A DNA stretch of 64,000 bases from the NCBI GenBank assembly GCA_009823395.1, contig CM020517.1:17630501-17694500 (forward strand), in the 5' to 3' direction. The notes beneath the pieces are model-generated. The model was not told the origin of the DNA. It saw only the letters and a program-made list of their open reading frames with translations, and did not search any database. This DNA is from Thamnaconus septentrionalis. Its lineage: Eukaryota > Chordata > Actinopteri > Tetraodontiformes > Monacanthidae. The first letter of the stretch is position 1. Each line of letters opens with the position of its first letter. This document shows, in pieces, positions 24,369 to 37,545 of this stretch. Both the position numbers and the translations under genes were made by a program.

Positions 24369-27300
24369 AGAGACATCAGTGACTCAGGAAGCAGAGCCGG
24401 CGATGGATGGCCTCGCTCAGTCTTCTAATCACACCCATAAATCTTGATTTAAAAATAATAAATTTGGGGGCATCGGAAGCATCGCGGGGCTAACTCTGCT
24501 AAATGACTATTGGGAGCTAATTATACACATCCGAATGTTTAGTCACCATTTGGTGGGAAGGTGTTTTGTCTTCCGGCGGCCAAACTGCTGGGAAGACTCG
24601 GCTGTTTCAACCTTTGCCTCGCAGGGTTTGTCGCTCGCTCGTCTTTACACTTCAGAGGCAAACTGATTTTACAAATGAGTTATTAAATTTCTCAAAAGTA
24701 CACTGCGCTGTGTAATGATGCCACTGAATTATGCCCTTGTGACAAGTGTAAATGATGTCAAAACGCACCCTAATATGTGCAATTTGCATCCTTATTTTTC
24801 CTCTCAGATGCAGTGGCAGCAGCCTCACACCATCACCCAGAAGAAACGTTTCAAGTACAAAGAAAAACTTGCTCAAAGTGACATTTTCACCGTTTACATG
24901 AACAACTCCTACGATGCAACTGCCTGTTATTGCCAGTCCGACCCACGATCATCACTTCTTTCTTACCTTTAGGCATCTTAATAATATATAAATGATCCAC
25001 CTTGGGTTAATATCTTTTTACTGAGGTTCAAGTGTTTGAATTAGGTCATTAAAATTTCAGCCCAGACGACAGTGGAGCAGCTTCACACAATAAAATATCC
25101 AAAGAGAGATCAACAACAAGACGCCGTATTCAGCCTTGATATTTACAGCTCCCTGCAGTAAAGCTCAGTTTTATCCTCTTGCTAATACTCATCCTGTTGG
25201 ACCATCGACATAAATGGAATGGGGCCATAACGGGGTGGCTGTGAGGCGTCTGAGAGGGCGGAACAAACCCCTGGCGAGCGGCGTTGTCGCTATCTAAGCA
25301 GAGAAATCAGAGCTTTTCCAAAATCACCAACGGCTGATTTCCAGGACCGCTCGTTTTAAAAATACATTTTTCTAAACGTGGAGCTAGCGAAAAAAAAAAA
25401 ATGGAACAGATGGACGTTTTCTCATTTCAGGGACGTTAATTGGCAGATCAGAGACACAAAGTGGATTTAACATGATGGAGGAACTTTTAAGAATCTATCA
25501 AAGAGATGACGGTCAATTATGTTACTTTCCACACACACTGAGATAAAATAGTTTTTCACTTTGCAGGAGTATTTAATAATTTGCCTCAATGTACCTGAGC
25601 ACAAGTGCACACACAAAACACAATATTGTGATCAACGTTTACAGTTTTGCATGTGATTGTAAAAAGGTTTTTCTTTAATGTAGCTTTGGAGTTGGCAAGG
25701 AAAGGAGCCCAACATGAGGCAACATTAATAAGATCAAGAGCAAAGAAGCAGATGTACACATCTATAAACCAAGACAGTTGGGACTGGACCTGAAGATCGA
25801 TGCTATGAAAAATAGAGACATACAATACAAGAATCTGCACGGCGGAATAAAAGCTCCCCTGTGACATCAATGCATCCCGTTGGATTTGGCCAATTGATCC
25901 GGACGGCACGTCGTCAATAACAAGCCTTCAGAGAGATGAACGTCCACAGAAAACATTTTGCCGCGCCGCTCAGAGAACTAATCCACAGACAAAGTGAGGA
26001 AGAACCAAACTGGTTTAAAGCTGCGACTCTGGAATCAATGGACTCTGACGCTGATGATGGATGGCAGCTGGCGGACTCAGGATCAGTCCGCTAGCCGGCG
26101 CTTCCATTCTCCCGACCGATTTCCAGTGATCGGAAACAAACCAACTCCTCCCTTGCTCTCATTGTTTGCGCGCAAATGTGTTTTTCATCTTAGGTCAATA
26201 ACCGGCGGCGCGACTTCACAAGCCACAAATAAGCCAGCGCCGGTGTTTCACCGCCGATGGTAACAAGGCCACGAGGGGCCGAGCTGGGCTCCCCGTGGAC
26301 GTGGCCCAACCTGAGGCAGGGGTAATGAAGTCAAGGAGGACCGGCTCGTACTGAACCATCAGCACCTGGTAAACAATGGGATCGCCGTTACGTGCCAAGG
26401 AGTGAAGGAGGCGAGCAGGAGCAGCAGGAGCAGCAGGAGCAGCAGGCGACCGTGGGAGAAAAGTGATATAATGGCGGTGCGTTCAAGGTGCGGAGGTCAA
26501 GTCCAGATACGGCCGACTGAAATTAGGGCCAGAGTGCAGCTGACATTTGCACTTTTGAAGGGGTCAGCAGAAGGCAATTTCCAAAACAGACGTTTTCTTC
26601 AACATCTACGCCGGTTTAAAACCTCGGAGTTGCTTTTGGTTTTTCTCCGAAGCTGAAGAGGCGACGTGGGACTGAAGAGTTAACTGTGCTAACTGCACAG
26701 TTCATGTGCAGTGAAGCAACAACGCACACGTGCGTACTTGCGCATACAATACGTGACCTAAGAAATAGTTCTATGATAGACTTCCTGCGGACCGATGCTT
26801 GGTTGGGAGCTTCCACATTTTTGGAAGGGGCCATGGAGAGGCTCTCAAGGTTGGTCACCAAATGATTTGGCAAAAAATCTTCTCGAAAAGAAATTGACCC
26901 TGATACAGAAGTATCACAAACTCTTTGGTTCTCATTCACACAAAGCAATGTGGAAAAAAAACCAACACATGCACTTGGAATGAACCCATTTTAAGGACAG
27001 TTTAAGGCTGTTTCAAAACAGCCGATGAAAAGTTTGGCGTGTATGTTAGCGCTTATGAACATGAGAAACTTTGTAGGACTTCATGTTTGTTAAATTGTCC
27101 CAGGTTTTCTCTGAAGGACGTCGACTCATGTTGTCCTCTCTGGAATCCACTCTGCTTTGTTTTCCTTCTAAAAATATCACTCTAGCATGGACAATGTGTT
27201 GCACACAGTCTGGTCCACTGGAAGAGGCGCGTAGAGAAACTGTCAGTTCATGAAGGAGCCACGGCGCCATCAGTCTACTGGACTCGTAGAACTGAGCGTT

Positions 27301-30300
27301 TAGTGCGCAGCTGGTGGCTGAAACCATCAGCGCATTGGGAATTCCAAAATAAAAGAAGAAACTCACAGCTGAGCTAAGTCTTGTGATTAAAACCAAAATT
27401 AGTTTTAGCTTTGTATTTAATCTTATTGCAATGAATGCCTTCATTCTGAAAGCCCTATATAACACATGTACTTTATTGGAAAAAAGGTGAGACAACTTGT
27501 CCCTTTCTGTTCAAGCCATTTCAAACAGTCGACAGTTCCGCTGAAGTTCAGTCATTACTTCCAGTTCATTAGGGCTTAATGGAAGCAGTGCGTCGCAATG
27601 GATTTTTACACGTGGCCCATCTGCACAGAGTGATAATGAACCGGCCGTGAGTCCATCAGTTCTGCTGGAAACCAGAGACGATTCTTCACGCGTTTCCCCC
27701 CCCGGACGGCCTCTTGTGTAGCCATCCCACGGTGTGATCGGTCCACTGAAATGACTCTTCCATTGAGCAACAACAATAAAAGCAGCGCGTACGTAGCGCC
27801 ATTAACTTGTCCCGTGTTTCATCTCGTGTCCGCCGGCTAAGAATATACACTCGCTATCCATCACTCGTAATTGTCGCATATTAACTGTGTTGCCAAAAAA
27901 AAAAAACCCGAAATCAAAACTGAGTTATTGCGACACCTGAGGGTGCATTTACTCATCCAGGCGGCTGAGTAAAGGCCCTCACGTCACTGGCAGTCTTCCA
28001 ATCAAAAGGGCCAAATGAATCACTAATGAATCGTTCCCAAAGCTGGAAAAGTTTGCGAGCCGCTGCCTCGCTGCCTCCACCGCCATCCAAGTTCCTGCTG
28101 CCTGGTTCGTCTTTGCGGCCGGGTGCCCTGCTGGGGACGCCGGCGTCAGATGACACCTGCAGCGCACATTGATCGACCTTGCAGCTCCTGGTTTCGTCTG
28201 ACTCTTCTTCGAGTGCTAGAGTCCAAGGTCAGATCGACACGGAGATTGTAACAAAAAAAAAAAAACCTCAGTGACTGTGAGAGACATCTGTGGGTGTTGT
28301 CCCTTCAGCGGGTGGGGACAGGTACACGGCGCCTTTCCAGCGCTCAACTGATCAGGGGGACGCGTGGTTATCACAGCCTGAGTCAATTTTCTCCACCGTC
28401 AGCAATTATGCATGCGGAGGACCAATCTATAACTCCAGGCACCTGCCTGCTTGACTCATCACCGTCTCACTGCGGGCTCCACTCTCTTCTTTTTTTTTTT
28501 TTTTTTGGCCGTCGGTATAAATTACGAAAATAAATTAGGAAAAATGAAAATAATGTAAATGAAAATAGGAGTCGCTGGCATTTTTTTTTTTTGGAGGCTG
28601 TTCACAGTGGGAACTGAGCCGATGCATGGAAATGAGCCGGGGAAGAGGCAAATCACCGGGACAATTACAACTGCTGGTGATAATTATGGAAATGTGTGTG
28701 AATTGCTGCACGGCAAAAAAAGAAAAAATCCCAGGTGATTTGCTCAGCACACGTGAGGCAGATGAAGCAGCATGAATCACTTGTGGGTGAGTGTGATGTT
28801 GAAGTCCATTGATGGTAATTGTCACCGTTTTCATCCTCACAGCGAGCGCTTCAAGTGAGTCTGCAGCCATTCACTCCGTGCGCAAGCACTCGCAAAGAAA
28901 ACATGCAGCTGCGTGCAAAGGTACAGCTGCAATAATAACGCCAACCTCTAGTTGTCAAATCTAGATATTCTTCCAGTCAAGGTAGAATTATTACTGCAAA
29001 AAAAAAGACGATCTAAGAACAACAGAAGTATAATGTTAGCTGGAGTGGAGACGACGGAGGTGAAACCATTCTGAGGAGAGAGAAACCTCAGGCTGCACTT
29101 TGTATCAGCCGTGTGTGCAGGTTGAAAAGTCTCCAAGAAGTAATCCAAATGTTGCAAAGGCAATAAAAGATAAAAAAAAAAAAAATATGGGCCAATAGGA
29201 AAACAGCCTGAGGTGGCAACAGGGAAGTAATCTGCCCTGGATCGGATTTGCCACCTTTGCTAGGCTGGAACTCGCTTTACAAATTAGTCATTGCATTTTA
29301 ATTAGTGGTGGTGTCTCCCCCCCCAACACACCAAGAACCATGTGGCATGAGGACAATTCTATTAAGTCCTACAGTATGTATGGAAGGGGTGGGGGTCCCA
29401 AACCAATTTCTAGTAATAGGTCCCAAAATTGCTCGCTGCTCCCCCTGGCTTCCTCTTTCCAAGTGGACCTGCGCTTTATGTGTAAATATAAATGTTGATG
29501 TGTATCATTAGCCAATGCTAACGGACCATGAGTCTGTCTTCAGTGTATTCAATAATTATAAACATCCAGACGTCGTCATAACTCCATCCATTGCTACATT
29601 ACTATTAACTTCCTCCACTGCTTTAAAGTTCAGCAGTAACTCAGCAACACTGCACTGTTGGCATCGAGGGGCTGGAGTTGAGTTTATCGTGGCTCGTTTG
29701 TCTTCAGCCACGGACGTCACTTTAAAAACTCTTTTAATCAGCCGTCAGCTCTTTTACAGTAGTCGCACACATGTCGTAGAACATGAGGGGGACACGTATG
29801 TTCAGGATTTTTTTTTTTATAATTGTCCAAGTGAACTTCAAACCGTGCCATTCCACTTCCATTACTGCATTTATAAAAAAATGTTCGGATGGATAAATAA
29901 AAGGTTCAACTTCCTGGCTGAGACAGAAGCACTCCTTCAACAGAGGCAATAACAAACTTCCAGAGACTCAACAGCAGCCAACGCGGTTGCCATGTTAACA
30001 GGTCAAGAGAGTCAGGTGACGGTGAAGGAGTTTAATGACTGCAGATGAGACTTCCTGACAGGCCCGACTGCACTGCAGGAGGCAAAGTAGACGTCTAACT
30101 GGCGTATCCATCCGCCTGATCGCTTCCCTCTGTTCTGACAATCACGCCACTTGACAGGTGAAGGAACCGAGTGCCATCTGAGGCCAGCGGGTTGTTAGTT
30201 CATTTCCTGCCGGGTTGGATCAGCGTGTCTGACAGCTGCGAGTGCAGCGCAGGGGCTTATTAATGGTCAGGTCTCTCCATCCTTGGGGGAAATGAAATTA

Positions 30301-30641
30301 AAGACAAAAAAAATCAAAAACAGAGCCTGGAGCTGACAAGTTTTTTTTTTTTATATAGCATGACACCGATCTACGATTTCTGAAGCTCGCTTTTCCCAAC
30401 ATAGAGGCAGCTACTTATCCACAAGAAGTGCTTGAAAGGGTTTTTTTTTTTTTTTTTTCTTTAAACATGCTTGCGATGTGAAGCAGGGTTCAGTCTGTAG
30501 AAAAAAATGCCTTCTGATTCCTTTTACTGCTGTAGAGGAGCTCAAAGTACAAGACAATTACCTCGGTGACATTAATGCTTAATGGCCTCCATTTAGAGTG
30601 TTTTCACACCAGCGGTCAAGGCCTGGGTCTATTTGTTTGGT

Positions 30642-30674
30642 GCCATGGCTACTGGACGGTTCAGTAGCCATGGC
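30642..30674. repeat. 13-bp inverted repeat, 7-base loop
   Basis: GCCATGGCTACTG at 30642-30654 and CAGTAGCCATGGC at 30662-30674 are exact reverse complements. Each arm also contains the palindrome GCCATGGC. Confidence 0.95.
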
Positions 30675-31884
30675 TGAGTCTAGGTTGCCTCTGGGTGCAG
30701 CTCACTTCCTGTATGTTTAGGCCCGGCATGTGTGAGGGTGTGGAGGCAACCGCAAACAGGCGACAAGAAGGTCTGCTGATGCAGTATACGACCAACCTTC
30801 ACTTTCAAACCGACAGGAGGCTGAATGCGGTAGATGCCGGAGTCTGCAGATATGAAGTACAGGCGTAGCGTCGCCCAGACTCCCCGAGAAGTCATGTTCT
30901 AAGAGGAATAACTGAATGAGTGAAGTGAATCATCTCATTTTCCTCTGATACGAGTTCACATTAGCTCTGCTGGTTAAACAGGCTGATTTTATGTTGACTG
31001 ACTGAATTGGAAAACCTGGTGACACGACAAATAAAAAAAAATTCTCCCACAGCTGCTGGATAACATCAGCTGATCACTGGAGTGAGCAAATATCCAACTA
31101 CCTAAAAATCACCAAGAGGCTGCAGGACGCGGGAGCCACAAAGCGCTGACTCATCGTTGCTTTGAGAACTCGAGGGAACGCTGTGTGCTCTCACGCCGCC
31201 ATTCTTCACATTCAGTCAGAAATGAATCTGTTGCTGTGTCTGACATCAGCCACTCCTCCCCCCACTCCCTGCGTAGAGAGTTCCAGCAAACTACATAGTG
31301 CAAAACTACACAGTGCACTCATTAGATCAATGGGAAAATGACTTTGGGATGCCACTCTTCAAGGTCGCACTATTAAACGACCAGTCGGCAGTTAAATGGT
31401 AAATAAATCAGAACAGATGCAGTGCACTGAAGAAATGCAGTGTTGAGGCAGTGCTGCTTCCTGCTCTCACAGGTCACCAAATGACAGAACAGTCACTTCA
31501 ATTTGACAATTTGACAAAAACAAGAAGAAGAAATCTGGCTCCAAGAACAGAAAGACAAAGCACTTTTAAAGGTCTGTATGAGGAGTTCCAGTCAGTGCAG
31601 TGAGTCGAAAAGGATCCATTAAGAAAACAGCCAATTTGTGACGGCTCTTTCATCAGCTGATTAAGACGGAATTGTGAGGCCGACTTCCAATCGCTGTCCT
31701 GAGTGATCCGCCTCTTCAATTTGCATCGATCAGTTCTTTCGGCTCATTGGAGCGTCCTCCCTCTCAGCACAGTGCTGAAGACAGAGGGCTGACGGTGCTG
31801 CGTGTTCCAACTCATCACATCACACCAACATCATGAAAAAAAAAACACACCAAAGTGAACTTTATTGCCACGTTGAAAAATACT

Positions 31885-32110
31885 GGCAACACTTTGCAAT
31901 AAGCACACACTTTCAGCAGTTAATACGCAGCCGGTGAATAATGTATTCATTATTATAAAGTGCTCCGGCTACATTAATACAAACTATCAAGTCATTTATG
32001 AACTGCTCCTCAATCTGTAAGCACATTAGGGTTCCCCGACCCAAGCGTAAATACACATCTGAAAACATAAAAGACGCGCTAACTAATCCAGTATGAATTC
32101 ATTCAGAAGT
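31885..32110. repeat. AT-rich dispersed repeat, CACTTTGCAATAAG type
   Basis: GGCAACACTTTGCAATAAG opens a stretch with TTAATACG, TGAATAATGTATTCATTATT and AACTAATCCAGTATGAATTC. It resembles, at low similarity, the segment at 21178-21310 and a common fish repeat with a CACTTTACAATAAG start. TGAATAATGTATTCATTATT holds a near-palindrome. Confidence 0.35.
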
Positions 32111-32512
32111 GCTAAAAGTGCGTACTGATCTTACGCCAGCTAAATAACCACCACGACCGTCTTGTTTATTGCAGTTTGCTTTGCTTTTCAAATGTCAGCC
32201 AAACACCGCGGCGACACCAAAACCAGGAGCCGCCTGGCGGCCTTCCACCGACGAGGGGAGCTGCTGGAAGTGAACACCAACCTCCAAGCACGCACGCCGC
32301 TCGCCCTGCCCCAACCTGGAAGATGGCAGAAAATTAAGGATTTTTTTCTTTTCTTGATTTCTTATGAAGGTGGCAGACAAAGCAATAAAGGAAACAGATG
32401 ATTTTCATTCTCTGCCGCTGCCTCCTGCCGACATTCTGGCTTTCTGCTAAAATCCGATTGGTCCCGAGCGCTGGCAAAAACCCCCAGAGGTGGCGAGGAA
32501 GATCTGATTTCA

Positions 32513-32514
<2 letters not shown>

Positions 32515-32547
<33 letters not shown>
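32515..32547. repeat. (GT)16 microsatellite
   Basis: Uninterrupted GT tract followed by a run of G. Confidence 0.95.
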
Positions 32548-32549
<2 letters not shown>

Positions 32550-32661
32550 GGGGCGGGATAGAGGGCAAAAGTGGCCAAATATAATGAGTGGAACACAAGG
32601 CCGGTGGGGTGTAATATAGCGAGAGAGCACGAGCAAGGAGCTGGAGAACCAACATGATAAT

Positions 32662-32670
<9 letters not shown>

Positions 32671-32714
<44 letters not shown>
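32671..32714. repeat. (AG)22 microsatellite
   Basis: Uninterrupted AG tract, polypurine on the plus strand. About 140 bases downstream a polypyrimidine (CTCCT)n array begins. Confidence 0.95.
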
Positions 32715-32719
<5 letters not shown>

Positions 32720-32850
32720 AAGAGAGGGATTGGGATAAAGAGGAAGGAGGGACAAAAAGACAAAGAGCAAGATGGCTCTTCATGGATTAGCCCGCTAATC
32801 TGCTCTCTGCCGCTGCTGCTGCTGCCGTCAGAGGAGGCCACACACTGGAC

Positions 32851-32913
32851 CTCCTCTCCTCTCCTCTCCTCTCCTCTCCTCTCTCTCCTCTCCTCTCTCT
32901 CCTCTCCTTCCTC
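32851..32913. repeat. (CTCCT)n pentanucleotide array
   Basis: About twelve CTCCT-type units with CTCTCT interruptions, all pyrimidine on the plus strand. Confidence 0.9.
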
Positions 32914-33169
32914 CACACCATTGTCTCCCAGCCAGGATTTTAGAATACAATGAGATACACTGAAAAAAACCAATTACGAATGAAATGATACGAATGCAGT
33001 GGATAATACAGAAAAACTAAAACAAACAAACAGTTGAAGTTGCAAAGTACAAATAAAAACGAGTTAAATTTCGGTGCTGTTGTGTTGACAATGACGTGAC
33101 AGGAAATTAATGTTCACATTTCTGCTGCTGCTGGAAGTTTAACCTTCTGTTTGGGATTGGAATGGTAAA

Positions 33170-33415
33170 TGGACCTCACTTATATTGTGCTTTCCAGCAA
33201 CTTTCCGGCAGCCTAAAGTGCTTTACAACGGCCTCTCACTCACCCGTTCACTCACTCACACACTCGTACGACTGCTGACGGCCCCATTGGGAGCGATTTA
33301 GGGTTCAGTGTCTGACACTTCAAACATGTGGACAGTCGTAGGCGGGATTTGAACCGCCAACCCTTCCATCATTAATTCACGACCCTGCTCTACAAACTGA
33401 GCCACAGCTTGGAAG
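33170..33415 (-). mobile_element. tRNA-headed SINE copy (family 2)
   Basis: Minus-strand reading begins GCTGTGGCTCAGTTTGTAGA (A-box-like) and has GGCGGTTCAAATCCCGCC (B-box-like) about 35 bases later. The body follows with GTCCACATG, CCTAAATCGC, GTGAGTGAGAGGC and AAAGCACAATATAAG. The copy at 42783-43047 has the same order. The head mimics a tRNA gene but no cloverleaf acceptor pairing is evident, so it is not called a tRNA. Confidence 0.7.
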
Positions 33416-33478
33416 TGGGAAGGAATTCCACAGGTGTGGCTGAGAGGGATGATCGGCCAAATGTGTGCATTCGGTCGT

Positions 33479-33515
33479 TCTTCCTTCCTTCCTTCCTTCC
33501 TTCCTTCCTTCCTTT
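33479..33515. repeat. (CCTT)9 microsatellite
   Basis: Nine TTCC/CCTT units without interruption, polypyrimidine on the plus strand. Confidence 0.95.
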
Positions 33516-34880
33516 TCCGCTACTCGATGCTACTATGTTCCCCACCACTTTATTCCCTGCCCTGCCTCCATCTTTATCTCCTTCCTCCCCCATCGCCCAG
33601 GATTATTTCCACGGGTCCTCCTCCCCCTCCCAACCCTTCCCAGGGTTCAGCGGACTGGCTGGGTGGAGGTAGAGGGAGTGAGTTGGGGTCGGAGGGGTGA
33701 GGAGGATTCCTCCGATCCATTCCATGAAATCTCCAACCTGGTGGTGGGACTGCGCCGGAGTCCTCGCCGGAGCCCTTTCCCGCATCAGGCGGGCGGCATT
33801 AAGTGGGATAAACGGCTGCCCAGGGGCGCCGGCGTCAAAATAATTGAAAACTTTGCACATTTCCTGCGCCGCTCTCCTCCGCTTCTTCTCTTTCATCTCC
33901 TCACCCCCACCTCCTCCTTCCTTCCCTTCTTCCCCCGCCAGGTCCCGTAAGTCTCTAGCGCTTAGCAGTGCGCTCCCATCAAGCCGGGCTCCCACAGGCC
34001 AAAAGATAGAAAACCCACCATCTTCACCTCAGCTGAGCGCCTCGCTGGTGCCGCCGCCCCATCCGGAGCCCCGGTAATTCCCATAATGCACCGTGAGCTA
34101 AGCAGCCAGGAGTTTGGTGTGCATTCGGTCGTCGGTGCGACACCAAATGTCTTCCCCGCATTCCCCGAAACAAGCGGTCAATCGTCTCGACCGTCTATTT
34201 CCAAGCTAAATGGCATTTAGCGGGAATAATGAATTTTTCTTGACATTGTCCAGCACTCGGCGAGTAATAATCTGTAATTTGTCTCTTTTTTCTTTTCTTC
34301 TTTTTATTCTTATCCAACATTGATTAGTGGGGTTTGGGTTAGGAGACAGAATACTTTTTGTCATCAAGGAGAAAAATATAACAACCATTCTTGATAGCAA
34401 ACAAAATGGAAATTCAGATGTATCACAAAATGTTTAGTTCCTCCCTCCCTCTCACCGTGGGGTCTCGCGGGATGGGATTTGACGGGAATTACGGTTTAGC
34501 AAAAAGTCTTACGTATGCCAGCAGAATATTCAGGTCCGTCACTGATTGTGGTCCCTTTGGAAACACGACATGGTTCTGGGCAATACCTGCTTTCTCAGAT
34601 GCAGGGGGAAAAAAAACACACAATCCTGTCTGTGATAGTTTTGTTACGTCCCTGCTGTTAAACACCTTGGTGCTGAGGCTTTGAGCCACAGGCCTGAGGG
34701 CCTGAAGGAGGTTTGATGGTGTGAGAAATACTTCAGCAACCTCGTCTGGTTCCCAGTCTCTGCGCTTCCACGGCAGTTAGAAGCTGAAGCAGCAGCAATG
34801 ACACAGACAGGATGCAGCGCTCTCCCATGATGCCCAGCTCTGTGCTGAAGCGGCGAGGCCTGAACGCAAGGCAGCGGCGG

Positions 34881-34903
34881 CAGCAGCAGCAGCAGCAGCA
34901 GCA
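34881..34903. repeat. (CAG)7-8 tract preceded by GCGGCGG
   Basis: Short CAG tract on the plus strand with CGG triplets on its 5' side, CTG on the kcnh5 sense strand. Confidence 0.9.
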
Positions 34904-35676
34904 TGAGAAAGCATTTCCGAGCGCCTCTGGCATTCTGTGTTGTTGGCTTTACAGCGTCACAGAAATATTAAAAAGAACAGTGTCCGCTCACATCAAGTCA
35001 CTCCTGCCGCTGCTCCATGAATGTTTTAAACACTCGGAGGTCCTCAGAAACAGGTTTGATCCGTTAGCTGCTGCAGTTACCGGCGCGATGATGCGCAGAG
35101 GGGAAAAAAATATCTGTTTGTTTGTGGACACTTAAAGAACAACTGATATGTGGCGGTGAAAAGTTGGTCTGTTACTGTTGAATTGAGAACAACTTTTTTT
35201 TTTTTTTGTAATTGCAATGTCAAGAGCTGAACACAAACTCCTGTCAGCTGGCATTGAAAAGTTACCACCATGATAAAAAATCCCATTAAAAAAGAAAATA
35301 AAATAAATCTACTTTTTTTAAAAGTGACCATTTTTGATAAGGTGAATACTTCAGTTCAGTTCAATCTTTTCATCATGGACATTTTATTTTGAAGAGCTTG
35401 CATCACGATCTCACGCGGGGTGAATACATGAGAGGCGAGAAGTGCCGGGAGGCCCTCATAAAAAACATATATAAATATCCCTCCACACTCCGATAATGAC
35501 GTTATGTAATTACATGTAATGAAATGATATGGAAATGAATATGGGCAATTATGCTAATCGACCCCCCTTAATGGTGCTTATAAAAGTTTCACGGTCCTTT
35601 ATATTAACTGATGTCTGTGCAAAGCTGTGCATTTATTGTCTCGTGTGGCTGGGCGGCAGGAGGAGACGGATGGAGG

Positions 35677-35706
35677 GAGGAGGAGGAGGAGGAGGAGGAG
35701 GAGGAG
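35677..35706. repeat. (GGA)10 tract
   Basis: Ten GGA triplets, G-rich on the plus strand. Polyglycine, polyglutamate and polyserine frames come from it. Confidence 0.9.
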
Positions 35707-36089
35707 TCAAACAGATTGGCCTCTGTCACACTAACTAGACTCACCCAGATGTCAATGTGCAGAAAAGTCTTTTGGCTGACACGGCGGCACAATTAAATGA
35801 GACGACGGTCATTTCCAGGGGAAAGGCTTTCCGGGGAACTGCCGAGGCCAAGGAAAGAGTCTCTGCGCTGCAGCGGGGTCAGCAAAACACATCTAGCTAA
35901 CTAATCACTTCTCTGTTCCACTAATTTTCTGCTGCTACTTCAGAGAAGCTAACACACGGCCGTATCTAAATGTTTCCGATGGACTCATGGTTTCGGGGAC
36001 TTGGGAGTTAAGTGTTGTCGGTGTGACAATCCGTAGCAAAATGAGAAAGTGTGTTCCATATCAAATACGCCGGTCAATATTTCTCTATA

Positions 36090-36345
36090 TTAAAGGTAAA
36101 GTGTGTAATATTTGGTGATTTTAGAGAGGAAACAGTGGCATCCAGTGGTTACATTTTTGATTGCAGCGCTCTTTCATCCACCCTCCCTCTCCCGAGCGTG
36201 CCAGTGAACTACGATGGCCTGGGCACACAAAGCTGGATACCTCGTCCACCTTCTTCTTGGTTGGTTTATTTGAGGATATGAGCGTTCACCCTGAATACAA
36301 TCGTGCTGCCAGGCAGCTGGATTGTCCACAGCGGCCATCCCAACA
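36090..36345 (+). mobile_element. TTAA-type inverted-repeat element, copy 5 (3'-truncated)
   Basis: It starts TTAAAGGTAAAGTGTGTAAT followed by ATTTGGTGATTTTAGAG, GCATCCAGTGGTTACAT, GCCAGTGAACTACGATGGCC, ACCTCGTCCACCTTCTTC and GCAGCTGGATTGTCCACAG. The family tail is not recognisable after about 36345. Confidence 0.75.
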
Positions 36346-37279
36346 GTTTCTATCCTTAATGCAACTACGCAACAGGAGAAAAACATTAGGGGAGTTGAGC
36401 AGTGTTGTGACAAACCTTTTGCTGCATCACCAACATGGTGTTAGCCGAGGGTGTGAAGAGCCCATTAGGCCACACTCAATTTTTGGAGTGTGTTGAGTGC
36501 TCGCATATATCATACCCCCCTCTGTGGGAATGCACTTTGCACACTTGTTCTCTTGTTTAGTGCAATTCTTCCTTTTTGGATGAATAACGTAAAGCTAGCA
36601 GCCTAGCTAGCAGGAGTCTAACCTCAGGAAATAATCAAAACAAATCCTCCTGGCATCAATGTTCCGTGCAAACATTTAGCATCAGTTCGTCATTCATGGG
36701 TTGACACGGTCATGTGTTTGTTTGAGGATGCCAGTGGAACCCTACAGCCAACTGAAAGGAAAAGAATATTTGGCACAACAGAAGAAGATCTTTTATTTCC
36801 TTCTATTGCATGCAATGCAACTTAAATATTAGAGAGAAAAAAATGTATTATTAATAATTATAATTTATTCGGCCAGCGTGTTTGCAGATCAAACAAAGTG
36901 GTAAAAATCACACATGGCCTTATTTTATGTGTATCCTTTTCTCAAAAAAGAAAGAAAGAAAGAAAGAAAAGCACCGAAAGACATTGATTGATAATTTTCC
37001 ACTTTTCAAAGAGCAGAGATCGCTCACGTTGCACTTGACGGAGAAATAAACATCATTATTAAATCAATACCAACTGAGTTGATTTCTTCCCCGTGGAGCA
37101 GAGCCTTCGATTCAGTAAATGCCGTCGCAGTCAGCATCGTGAAGGCACTCAACACTGGCTGGAGCAGACACAGAGGCAAATAATAAGACAGAGGCCCCAC
37201 TGAAGCACGGAGTCTCTAGGTCCTTTCACACTATCAGTTCACAGCAATCTCGCTCAGCAACCTCCAACTTCCTGCTAAA

Positions 37280-37545
37280 GTGGTTGCCTTTGTCCATCCG
37301 TTTTCTATCTGTTGCACTCAGTGTCACAGAGATGCAGCAGCGGATCTCAGCTGCATTGGGGGGAGAAGGCAGGTTGGAGCCCACAGAGACACAAGCATTC
37401 ACACCAACACTGGTAATTTAGTGTTGCCAGTTGGTCCGAGGCCTTTGGGACGTGGCCGGGAGAACAGGCAAACCACCCCCGCAGAAAGGCCTGGGAATCG
37501 AACCCACAACCCTCTGGGCGTGTAGGATGAAAGTGCCAACCAATG
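37280..37545 (-). mobile_element. tRNA-headed SINE copy (family 1), diverged, near full length
   Basis: Minus-strand order: GGTTGTGGGTTCGATTCCCA (B-box-like), CAGGCCTTTCTGCGGG, CCTGTTCTCCCGGCC, GTGTGAATGCTTGTGTCTCT, then CAGCTGAGATCC and a tail AAAACGGATGGACAAAGG. The order matches the copy at 45140-45492, whose tail is a GATG repeat. Confidence 0.65.

Noticed and set aside
32362..32973. 203-codon minus-strand frame with long Ser-Leu run
   Set aside because: Built from the AG, GT and CTCCT microsatellites; the frame shows no conserved domain.
33340..33410. tRNA gene on the minus strand (A-box and B-box words)
   Set aside because: Part of a SINE with continuing body sequence; no convincing acceptor-stem pairing. 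The same applies to 43000-43047, 45165-45200, 37490-37545 and 61240-61303.
33603..33995. 130-codon minus-strand frame in a GC-rich stretch
   Set aside because: Compositionally biased Glu/Arg/Pro text with no recognisable domain, and no supporting splice or promoter signal. An unrecognised exon cannot be fully excluded.
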